Part shown: positions 1 through 5,374 of the stretch, piece after piece | Layout: the number at the start of each line of letters is the position of its first letter | How positions within the stretch are numbered: position 1 is the stretch's first letter | NCBI GenBank assembly: GCA_016840245.1 | Contig: JAEOST010000321.1 | Location: forward strand, 1-5,374 | Length of the DNA: 5,374 nt | Direction of reading: 5' to 3' | Source of the DNA: Candidatus Thorarchaeota archaeon | Lineage (GTDB): Archaea > Asgardarchaeota > Thorarchaeia > Thorarchaeales > Thorarchaeaceae | The notes under the pieces: generated by a model | What the model was told of the DNA's origin: nothing | The model's input: the letters and a program-made list of their open reading frames with translations, nothing else | The model's database searches: none | Position numbers and translations under genes: made by a program

Positions 1-972
1 CATCAGAGCACTGAATTCTTGAATGACAATCGTCACCTGTGGATGAGATCCCGCAAGCTCACAAATGTGCTCAAGATTCGTGATGAAGTATTCAGGGGTG
101 CTAGGGCATATCTTCGCGATGAAGGATTCTATGAGACAACTTCTCCAATGTTTGTTTCAACAATGGGAGAAGAAGGATCTGAGCTGTTTGAAGTGGAGTA
201 CTTTGGAAAGAAGGTCTTCATGACACAGACAAGTCAGATGCATCTAGAACCTCAACTCTTTGCAATGGAGAAGGTGTTCATACTGGCTCCATCATTTCGA
301 GCTGAGAAGTCGAGGACCCGGAAACATCTGACCGAGTTCTGGCACCTTGAAGCAGAGGAAGCATGGTGTGACCATGAATGCAACTTGAAACGGCAAGAGG
401 GACTTGTCAGCTATATGTGTCAAAGCGTGGCCAAGAACAGAGCTGCTGAGCTTGCTGAACTTGGAGTTGACCCAAAACGATTGTTTGCAGTGAACCCTCC
501 TTTCGATCGAATGACTTACTCTGAAGCAATTGAGAAGTGTCAGAAGGCTGGGATTGATATCAAGTGGGGCGAAGATATTCGGAGTGATGCAGAGGAATTC
601 CTCACTAGGGATAGTGACAACTTCCTCTTTGTAGAGTACTATCCAAAGGAAATCAAGTCGTTCTACATGAAACACAACCCAGAAGACCCTCGAACCTACA
701 AGAACAGTGACCTTCTCGGTCCCCGTGGATTTGGAGAGGTCATAGGCGGTAGTGAGCGTGAAACCGATGCTCAACTCATCATTGACAATCTACACAGAAT
801 TGGCGATGATCCTGAGAAATACAAGTGGTACATCGATATCCGAAGATATGGAAGTGTACAACACTCTGGCTTTGGAGTTGGTATGGATCGCTTGATAACC
901 TGGATGTTGGAGCTCGAACACATTCGAGACTGCATTCCTTTCCCCAGAACAGTCAGTAGAATATATCCGTAG
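1..972 (+). CDS. asnS: Asparaginyl-tRNA synthetase, catalytic domain (5'-truncated by window edge)
   Basis: This class II aminoacyl-tRNA synthetase charges tRNA-Asn with asparagine in the cytoplasm. The reading frame is open from the first base. The early motif EFLNDNRHLW matches the conserved entry to the AsnRS catalytic domain, so the TTG at 19 is not a real start. The N-terminal OB-fold anticodon-binding domain, about 110 residues in this family, must lie upstream of the window. Visible motifs are the motif 1 region ending TTSPMF (near 139-156), the substrate-loop motif TQTSQMHLE (near 223-249), motif 2 FRAEKSRTRKHLTEFWHLE (about 295-351) and motif 3 GFGVGMDRL (868-894). The C-terminus IRDCIPFPRT…RIYP is typical of AsnRS. 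The segment RRYGSVQHSGFG favours AsnRS over AspRS or the AspRS-like archaeal asparagine synthetase. All three class II motifs are intact, so the enzyme should be active. The gene converges on the M23-like gene. Confidence 0.95.
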   Translation, partial: HQSTEFLNDNRHLWMRSRKLTNVLKIRDEVFRGARAYLRDEGFYETTSPMFVSTMGEEGSELFEVEYFGKKVFMTQTSQMHLEPQLFAMEKVFILAPSFRAEKSRTRKHLTEFWHLEAEEAWCDHECNLKRQEGLVSYMCQSVAKNRAAELAELGVDPKRLFAVNPPFDRMTYSEAIEKCQKAGIDIKWGEDIRSDAEEFLTRDSDNFLFVEYYPKEIKSFYMKHNPEDPRTYKNSDLLGPRGFGEVIGGSERETDAQLIIDNLHRIGDDPEKYKWYIDIRRYGSVQHSGFGVGMDRLITWMLELEHIRDCIPFPRTVSRIYP

Positions 973-982
973 ATTCTCATCG

Positions 983-1010
983 GTGTATCTTCATGCAAAT
1001 GGAGATACAC
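983..1010 (+). terminator. Hairpin with GCAA tetraloop between convergent genes
   Basis: The arms 983-994 and 999-1010 pair over 12 bp with one G·U wobble (991/1002). They close on GCAA (995-998), a GNRA tetraloop in the + strand transcript. The hairpin begins 10 bases after the AsnRS stop and is followed by a pyrimidine-rich but interrupted stretch (TCTTCTTTGCTTG, 1015-1027). It lies in the 57-bp gap between two converging genes, so a transcript-end or RNA-stabilising role is likely. Archaeal termination depends mainly on T-tracts rather than hairpins, and no clean T-run follows on either strand. The structure is seen in the sequence; the function is inferred. Confidence 0.45.
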
Positions 1011-1029
1011 TCACATCTTCTTTGCTTGA

Positions 1030-1674
1030 CTAAGGATAACTGATATTCCATGTGGGATGAAAATCGTGCACCATTGCAAGGAGTTCATTGTAAGCCGCAG
1101 TTGACATGTAGAGTGTAGGGTCTCTTGCGATATTGTCGTGATACACTCCAAAATGAATATGGGCCCATTCATTTGCACGGAGGAATTTCGCGATTATATC
1201 ACCTTTCTCAACCCAAGAACCATTCTCAATATTCATCATCTCGAGTTGTTGTAGTTGCTCTTCAGTTGAGTTTGTAATTGGTTCAAATCCATACTCTATT
1301 GTCAATGTAGCATTAAACCTGATATTCACTGAGATAATGTATCGGTGCCAAGTATACGGGCCCCAATCTATCAATTTGACATGTTCAACCCTCCCTGGTG
1401 CAACGGCAACTACATCGGAATTGTTCGCAAATATGAAGTCTATTCCATTATGCTCATCGCCCCAAGGACAATTGTCTGACTCGCTATATCCTCCATTAAA
1501 AGCCAGTATATCGGATCTATTCGAATATAGGACTCCCATATCGTCAAGAACACTCGCATCATATCTTCCCTCGTTGTCAAACACATCGACGGATTCTTCT
1601 TGAAGAAAAAGATAACCTGCAAATCCAATACCAATTATAACAAGAAGTAGAATGGCGATGGTCGCTTTCCTCAT
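1030..1674 (-). CDS. Membrane-anchored M23 (LytM-like) metallopeptidase-domain protein
   Basis: This 214-residue protein is predicted to face the cell exterior. Residues 4-24 form one hydrophobic N-terminal segment after a basic MRK start, either an uncleaved anchor or a signal peptide; there is no lipobox Cys. The rest resembles an M23/LytM β-sheet domain. HNGID gives the HxxxD pair (H75, D79), then VVAVAPGRV (88-96), then VEKGDIIAKF (155-164) and the HxH motif AHIHFGV (H172, H174). H75, D79 and H174 correspond to the zinc ligands of LytM and H172 to one catalytic His. The Y-x-H motif that carries the second catalytic His appears here as YGF (128-130), so the His is replaced by Phe. Six N-glycosylation sequons (N52, N84, N121, N135, N151, N210) fit an exported, glycosylated protein. 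Bacterial M23 enzymes cut peptidoglycan cross-bridges. An archaeon lacks murein, so the substrate is unknown and a binding-only role is possible. No clear Shine-Dalgarno sequence precedes the ATG. The gene is divergent from the C25 peptidase. Confidence 0.82.
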   Translation of the reverse strand: MRKATIAILLLVIIGIGFAGYLFLQEESVDVFDNEGRYDASVLDDMGVLYSNRSDILAFNGGYSESDNCPWGDEHNGIDFIFANNSDVVAVAPGRVEHVKLIDWGPYTWHRYIISVNIRFNATLTIEYGFEPITNSTEEQLQQLEMMNIENGSWVEKGDIIAKFLRANEWAHIHFGVYHDNIARDPTLYMSTAAYNELLAMVHDFHPTWNISYP

Positions 1675-1802
1675 ACTAGTGCCAAAGTGTTTCCATCAGA
1701 AAAATGTTGTCTATCGAAATCCTACGGGACTCATCTCGAAAGTGCTATATCATTAGTATCCCTCTGTTTGCCCAAACACAGATTGATAGGTTCAAGTAGG
1801 AG
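1675..1802. promoter_or_regulatory. Divergent promoter region between M23-like and C25 peptidase genes
   Basis: These 128 bp separate two divergent starts and must hold both promoters. An AT-rich CTATAT element (1745-1750, with GATATAG read on the - strand) is the best TATA-like candidate and could serve either direction. For the + gene it would place initiation near 1772 and give a leader of about 30-40 nt. For the - gene it would give a leader of roughly 50 nt. Neither strand has a close match to the archaeal TTTAWATA consensus, so the promoter positions are tentative. Confidence 0.35.
1763..1782. promoter_or_regulatory. Candidate operator dyad
   Basis: TGTTTG and CAAACA (1765-1770 and 1773-1778) form a perfect 6-bp inverted repeat with a 2-bp spacer. 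A second register pairs TCTGT (1763-1767) with ACAGA (1778-1782). The dyad lies downstream of the TATA-like element and near the inferred start of the C25 peptidase transcript, a position suited to repression of that gene. It could equally be a chance short palindrome; no regulator is encoded next to it. Confidence 0.3.
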
Positions 1803-1806
1803 ATGA
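1799..1806 (+). promoter_or_regulatory. Ribosome binding site GGAGATGA overlapping the first ATG
   Basis: GGAGATGA matches seven of eight bases of the archaeal Shine-Dalgarno core GGAGGTGA. It contains the first possible ATG (1803), so it cannot serve that codon at normal spacing. In-frame TTG at 1812 lies 9 bases after GGAG, near-ideal spacing. ATG at 1818 is 15 bases away. A stop at 1797-1799 rules out any earlier start. TTG 1812 is therefore the best-supported start, although 1803 gives the longest frame. Confidence 0.5.
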
Positions 1807-4391
1807 ACATATTGAGGATGCAAGAGAATGCAAAGAATCTGGCTCTAGTTCTTATTGTGACCCTTCTAGTCTTCGAGTTTGGACTAAGTGTCTCCGCTCA
1901 GGTGTATGTTGAACCGATTGATCTGATGATAATAACACATGAGGATTTTGTGACAGAGTGTGAACGACTTTCAGCATGGAAAAACAGTACAACCATGACA
2001 TCTGCAGTTGTGAGCTGGCAAGAGCTTGTAGCCTCCTTCCCTGGTTCTGACCAACCTGAGAGAATCAAGAGAGGTATAGCAGACTGGTACTCTCGTTATC
2101 GAACGAAGTATGTCCTATTGATGGGTGATAGTGATGTCCTCCCTGTGAGATACATAACAATGGATTGGAACTGTCACACACCAGAACCTGCCAAGATAAC
2201 ATCTTCGGATGTGGTTTACAGCGCGTCTGATCTATACTATGCTGATCTGTTTAATGCCAGTGAGGATTTCGCTGACTGGGACAACGACATGAATGGACAT
2301 TATGGTGAATTACTGGGTGCATGGGAATTTACAGGTCTTGCTCCCATCAACTATGACCGTCTTGATATGCATCCAGATGTTGCTGTTGGTCGTGTACCTG
2401 CCTCAACATCAACAGAGGTTCGGAATTACATTGACAAGGTGATAAGCTATGAGACCAATGCTGATATGCAGTCAGCAAGTTGGTTGAATGATGCTCTTCT
2501 GATTGCCAATGGTGTGAACGATCTTGACCAGTATGTGTTATCAGGCGACATAGGTGCGGACCTTGTGATTGGTGGATTTACCAACACTCGTTTCTTTGAT
2601 GTTGATATGTTGAATCTTCCAAGACCCTTCACCTATCGGCCCAATGATATCCTTATCACAAACGAACTCAATTATGGCAAAGGATTCGTTAATTTCGCTG
2701 GTCATGGTAATCCCAATTATGCCCCATCATATGGTGTTAAGGCACTCGATTTCAGTATTCGAAAATCTCACTCTTTGGGAGCTCAGTTCAACACAACGGA
2801 GGAGGCGTTGGCAAGCTTCTGTTGGCAAATTACAGGCCAACCTGCCGTTGGTGATGTAAATGGAGATGATGTGGCTGATGTGTTCTTCTTTCAGTCAAAT
2901 GGTACAGTTCACGTATCAGTTTCAATCGACCCATTTGGTGAGCACTACATCAATCCGAACAGATCTTGGGCTGATTTAGAAGGGTACTTCGCTCCTGAAC
3001 CTGGATATCCAAAAATTGGTGATTTCAATGGTGACTCCCGTGATGACATCATTCAGTTGAATCGAACAAGTGGAGCAGTCTATGTTTCAACCGCTAAAAT
3101 TGGGACTCCCCGATTTGACACCGTTTCAACTTGGTTGACTGGATTTCTCACTAGTCCATATTCGTGGTATGTAGGAGATTTTAGTGGTGACTCATATTGT
3201 GATGTTGCATATCGGGATGGAACAAGGCTTCAAGTGGCATTCTCTGATGGTGCTTCATTCAATCCCGCAGTAGCTGTGTACGATGGGATAGACCCAGATG
3301 AGGTCGTTGTACCCGGTGACTATAATGGAGACCGAGCTGAGGACATAGCTCTGATCAATACGATTACCGGTGATGTGCGAGTTGCTATCTCAACAGGTCA
3401 AATCCTTGAGATTGATTCGGACTTCAACTATGGGGGATTCTGTCCTGGTGACATAGCTTATGGAGCCCGCGTACTGTCTGCAAACTGCACAGGATCTGGC
3501 GGTGATGACTTGGTCTTGTTCCTTAGAGATTCAAGGATTGGAGGGTCTCGTTCTGATGCAGCTGGAACTTATTGGGAATTGGGAGATGTATCTGTTCTAA
3601 GCTCAGATGGTTCTGACTGGATTGGTTGTAGCGTATGGCATGACAACTTCTGTACCGGGATGAGGACTCCATGTGTTGGAGATTTTAATGCAGATTCCAG
3701 AGATGACATTGTTTTCTTCAACAGAATTCAAGGTGGAGATCCATTTGATACTCTCAATAATAAGGACAAGTATCCAGTGATATTTGCTGCATCATGTAGT
3801 ACTGCAGAGTATGCTATAGTCCCACCGTGGCGCAACTACGAAGAAGTATCAGGAACCACTGTTATTGGAAGTAATGGTGGAAACATATTCCCTCTGTCAA
3901 TCTTTCATGGTGAGGAACTACGAATTGCCCCTAGGCCTGACCCGCTTCAAACGACTGATACTGGTTGTATTATGGAACGTTTTCTTGTCCAGTACAATAC
4001 TAGCGGTGCTATTGCTTACATTGGAGGAGTTGAGGTTCTTCAAACATTTGTAAATGACTTGAACAGATATTTTGTTGAAGAGTATACTAGTGGAGAGAAT
4101 ATCTTGGGTCGAATGTGGAGTGCAGCTCTTGATGAATATCTGACTGACAAAGGATTTGGCAGTGGAGAACATGCACTCTTCGCATCTGAATGGGGTGAAG
4201 TAGCAAGCTATCATCACCCGTCAAAGGTATCTCTATTTGGAGACCCATCACTAAGAGTGTTTGGTACACCTGAGCCGACAACTCCACCCCCTGAAATAGT
4301 TCCACCAGTCTATATCGTCATCATAGGTGGAGGGTTTGTAGCTGCTGTGGTAATCGTCTTTCTCATTCGAAGAATACGTTTGCGAACTTAG
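1803..4391 (+). CDS. Surface-anchored C25 (gingipain-like) cysteine peptidase with inserted FG-GAP/VCBS-type propeller
   Basis: This is a predicted extracellular cysteine endopeptidase; residue numbers count from 1803. A signal peptide covers about 1-32, with likely cleavage after SVSA. The first C25 half covers about 38-310. It includes IDLMIITHEDF, the strand YVLLMGDSDVLP (103-114), DLYYADL, PDVAVGRVPA (191-200) and the catalytic-His motif NFAGHG (H301). The second half begins near 655. It holds the catalytic-Cys motif PVIFAASCSTAEY (C665), SGAIAYIGG (734-742) and the closing LFGDPSLRVF (811-820). Between the two, at about 341-640, lie six Ca-binding-loop repeats of FG-GAP/VCBS type. In gingipain RgpB the His and Cys are only about 33 residues apart; here they are 364 apart. 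A Thr/Pro linker (822-835), a transmembrane helix (about 836-855) and a basic RRIRLRT tail anchor the protein with its bulk outside. Eight sequons fit surface glycosylation. Cleavage specificity cannot be read from the sequence. The start may be TTG 1812 or ATG 1818; either keeps the signal peptide. Confidence 0.9.
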   Translation: MNILRMQENAKNLALVLIVTLLVFEFGLSVSAQVYVEPIDLMIITHEDFVTECERLSAWKNSTTMTSAVVSWQELVASFPGSDQPERIKRGIADWYSRYRTKYVLLMGDSDVLPVRYITMDWNCHTPEPAKITSSDVVYSASDLYYADLFNASEDFADWDNDMNGHYGELLGAWEFTGLAPINYDRLDMHPDVAVGRVPASTSTEVRNYIDKVISYETNADMQSASWLNDALLIANGVNDLDQYVLSGDIGADLVIGGFTNTRFFDVDMLNLPRPFTYRPNDILITNELNYGKGFVNFAGHGNPNYAPSYGVKALDFSIRKSHSLGAQFNTTEEALASFCWQITGQPAVGDVNGDDVADVFFFQSNGTVHVSVSIDPFGEHYINPNRSWADLEGYFAPEPGYPKIGDFNGDSRDDIIQLNRTSGAVYVSTAKIGTPRFDTVSTWLTGFLTSPYSWYVGDFSGDSYCDVAYRDGTRLQVAFSDGASFNPAVAVYDGIDPDEVVVPGDYNGDRAEDIALINTITGDVRVAISTGQILEIDSDFNYGGFCPGDIAYGARVLSANCTGSGGDDLVLFLRDSRIGGSRSDAAGTYWELGDVSVLSSDGSDWIGCSVWHDNFCTGMRTPCVGDFNADSRDDIVFFNRIQGGDPFDTLNNKDKYPVIFAASCSTAEYAIVPPWRNYEEVSGTTVIGSNGGNIFPLSIFHGEELRIAPRPDPLQTTDTGCIMERFLVQYNTSGAIAYIGGVEVLQTFVNDLNRYFVEEYTSGENILGRMWSAALDEYLTDKGFGSGEHALFASEWGEVASYHHPSKVSLFGDPSLRVFGTPEPTTPPPEIVPPVYIVIIGGGFVAAVVIVFLIRRIRLRT
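2844..3719 (+). repeat. Six FG-GAP/VCBS-type protein repeats inside the C25 peptidase
   Basis: The repeats follow the pattern GD-x-N-G-D-xxx-D, a calcium-loop motif of integrin-like β-propellers. They start at D351 (DVNGDDVAD), D407 (DFNGDSRDD), D459 (DFSGDSYCD), D506 (DYNGDRAED), N561 (NCTGSGGDD, degenerate) and D627 (DFNADSRDD). Spacings are 56, 52, 47, 55 and 66 residues. Hydrophobic strands such as VFFF, IIQL and IVFF follow most loops. Six motifs suit a six- or seven-bladed propeller with one blade built from the insert's ends. The fifth loop has lost two or three of its acidic ligands. At the DNA level the repeats are clearly diverged, so this is not a recent tandem duplication. Confidence 0.8.
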
Positions 4392-4669
4392 TCTTCAATT
4401 GGTTCAGTGGAGGTCTCTTGACGTTTCTTCTCCACAAGTTCTGCCTGATGAATCCGAACCATACTTATCGAATAGGTTAGACCAATGAAACCTAGTCCAA
4501 CAACAATGAGCCAGAAGGGACTAGCAAGTGGATGAGCCAACCAGAGTGTGAAGATGTAGATATTCAGGCTCGCAAAAAAGATTCCAAAGGTCAGAATGAC
4601 TGCATAGTATGACCAAGGCATGGATGTTTGACTCACGGTTGATTCCCACTGACTACCAGTGTAAACCAC
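4388..4669 (-). CDS. Small two-helix membrane protein of unknown function
   Basis: I do not recognise a family for this 93-residue protein. It has a polar N-terminus (1-18), a hydrophobic helix at about 20-43 rich in aromatics, a short turn AHPLASP (45-51), a second helix at about 52-70 rich in Gly, Ile and Val, and a charged tail (71-93, HQAELVEKKRQE…EPIED). Basic residues in the tail suggest that both termini face the cytoplasm. The start chosen is GTG (4667-4669), 14 bases after the ABC ATPase stop; an in-frame ATG at 4619-4621 (residue 17, just before helix 1) is a fair alternative, and neither has a clear Shine-Dalgarno. Close spacing on the same strand suggests co-transcription with the ABC gene, so an accessory role for that transporter is possible but unproven. 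Its TAA overlaps the C25 peptidase TAG in TTAG (4388-4391). Confidence 0.65.
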   Translation of the reverse strand: MVYTGSQWESTVSQTSMPWSYYAVILTFGIFFASLNIYIFTLWLAHPLASPFWLIVVGLGFIGLTYSISMVRIHQAELVEKKRQETSTEPIED

Positions 4670-4683
4670 AATATAGAGATTGT

Positions 4684-5374
4684 CTACTGACTGGTCTGAT
4701 TGTTGTTGTTCTCCTCTTCTCCCTCGAGAGGGCTTACCAGGAGACCCTCTGATGTGGCTTTGAGTACAACTCGCTTCTTGATTCCAGCAAGCCTTCTCAC
4801 GGTCTCAGGAATCACCATTCTACCCTTGGCGTCAATCTCCGTGATGTCGCCATAGAGCGTGTGTTTCTGACCCTCAATGAGTCCGTCCCGTATTCGTAAG
4901 ACTCGGTCTGCATATTGGGCAACACGTGGATTGTGAGTGACATTGATGACGGTGGTACCGAACTCTTTGTTGGTCAGCTTGAGAGCATCCATGACCATCT
5001 TAGTGGTTTCACTGTCAAGCTCTCCTGTGATCTCATCACCAAGCAGTAGTTCTGGATTGTTCGCCAGCGCCACGCAGATTGCAGTTCGTTGATTCTCTCC
5101 ACCGGACATTTGGCTAGGTTTGTGTTCCATCCTCGGACCAAGACCCATTGTGTCCAGAAGCATTCGAGCTCTCATGTCAGCTGCCTTCGAAGGAGCTCCA
5201 GCGAGCTTCATTGGGAGAGTCACATTCTTGAGTGCGGTGAGTCCTGGAACGAGATTACCGAGCTGCCAGATGAACCCAACCTTTTGCCTTCTGTAGAGCA
5301 TTGCTCTTCTATCATCCCACCAAGTGACACTGTGACCATCATTTAGGACAACACCTGCCGTCGGTTTATCGAGA
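4684..5374 (-). CDS. ABC transporter ATP-binding protein (LolD/MacB type) with C-terminal AbrB-like domain, 5'-truncated
   Basis: This is the nucleotide-binding subunit of an ABC transporter, expected to work as a dimer under FtsX/MacB-type permeases at the inner membrane face. The frame is open to the right edge, and codons upstream of the ATG at 5301 read LDKPTAG…LNDG, the standard sequence just after Walker A. That ATG is therefore internal, and Walker A itself lies outside the window. Counting from it: Q-loop GFIWQ (9-13) with NLVPGLTALKNV, ABC signature MSGGENQR (65-72), Walker B LLLGDE with its catalytic Glu (85-90), D-loop ELDSET, and switch His in VTHNP (H123). DEITGELD has Ile where most relatives have Pro (DEPTGELD). 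After the usual end (RIRDGLIEG) a fused segment, 152-192, matches AbrB/SpoVT swapped-hairpin domains. The tail EEENNNNQTSQ is low-complexity. The small membrane protein follows 14 bp downstream. ATPase identity is certain; the cargo is unknown. Confidence 0.93.
   Translation of the reverse strand, partial: LDKPTAGVVLNDGHSVTWWDDRRAMLYRRQKVGFIWQLGNLVPGLTALKNVTLPMKLAGAPSKAADMRARMLLDTMGLGPRMEHKPSQMSGGENQRTAICVALANNPELLLGDEITGELDSETTKMVMDALKLTNKEFGTTVINVTHNPRVAQYADRVLRIRDGLIEGQKHTLYGDITEIDAKGRMVIPETVRRLAGIKKRVVLKATSEGLLVSPLEGEEENNNNQTSQ
4726..4848 (-). other. AbrB/SpoVT-like domain fused to the ABC ATPase
   Basis: Within the ABC gene, the segment from DITEIDAKGRMVIPETVRR through VVLKATSEGLLVSPLEG follows the AbrB consensus. 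It has a short β-strand, the kGR-hydrophobic-IP turn, a basic helix (ETVRRLAGI) and a β-hairpin ending in a hydrophobic strand. AbrB-type domains form tight dimers and many bind DNA. Here the domain could bind DNA near the operon, or simply help dimerise the ATPase. The join is in frame with no sign of a frameshift or lost stop. Confidence 0.8.

Noticed and set aside
292..774. 160-codon open frame on the - strand
   Set aside because: It lies entirely inside the AsnRS coding sequence and its translation shows no recognisable domain; it is a shadow frame.
1..972. AspRS or AspRS-like archaeal asparagine synthetase instead of AsnRS
   Set aside because: The motif 3 region RRYGSVQHSGFG and the C-terminal IPFPRT…RIYP are AsnRS-like rather than AspRS-like.
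2844..3719. Repeat domain as a separate gene joined by misassembly
   Set aside because: The frame is continuous, both C25 halves are needed to complete the catalytic domain, and codon use looks uniform across the joins.
2844..3719. Recent tandem DNA repeat
   Set aside because: Only short protein motifs recur; the nucleotide sequences of the repeats are strongly diverged.
3918..4217. 99-codon open frame on the - strand
   Set aside because: It lies inside the second C25 half, where the + frame is clearly coding; no domain or ribosome binding site.
4684..4725. Asn-rich tail of the ABC protein as a frameshift product
   Set aside because: The frame is open from the AbrB-like segment to a normal TAG; short polar tails like this are common.
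5089..5346. 85-codon open frame on the + strand
   Set aside because: It is antisense to the conserved Q-loop and signature region of the ABC ATPase.

Overview
The window reads as an archaeal chromosome segment, most likely from an Asgard-type (Thorarchaeia-like) genome. That assignment is inference. It rests on an AsnRS ending in the archaeal/eukaryotic style (…RIYP), an archaeal-looking GGAGATGA ribosome binding site, a large secreted C25-type peptidase with a Thr/Pro-rich stalk and a C-terminal membrane anchor, and sequon-rich surface proteins. There is no rRNA, tRNA, CRISPR array, transposase or phage gene. The two long genes and the flanking genes fill nearly all of the sequence.

Layout. 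(1) Positions 1-972, + strand: the catalytic domain of asparaginyl-tRNA synthetase, cut by the left edge. (2) Positions 973-1029: a short convergent gap with a 12-bp hairpin closed by a GCAA loop. (3) Positions 1030-1674, - strand: a membrane-anchored M23/LytM-like protein with an intact zinc site. (4) Positions 1675-1802: a divergent promoter region carrying a small dyad. (5) Positions 1803-4391, + strand: an 862-residue surface C25 (gingipain-like) cysteine peptidase. An FG-GAP/VCBS-type repeat domain sits between its catalytic His and catalytic Cys. (6) Positions 4388-4669, - strand: a small two-helix membrane protein whose stop overlaps the peptidase stop. (7) Positions 4684-5374, - strand: an ABC transporter ATPase of the LolD/MacB type with an AbrB/SpoVT-like domain fused to its C-terminus. 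It is cut by the right edge.

How the parts relate. The M23-like protein and the C25 peptidase are divergently transcribed from one 128-bp region. Both are predicted to act outside the cell, so they may be co-regulated cell-surface hydrolases. The ABC ATPase and the small membrane protein are 14 bp apart on the same strand and probably form the end of an operon whose permease genes would lie beyond the right edge. AsnRS is an unrelated housekeeping gene.

The two most unusual points are the propeller-type domain that splits the C25 catalytic dyad, and the ABC ATPase-AbrB fusion.
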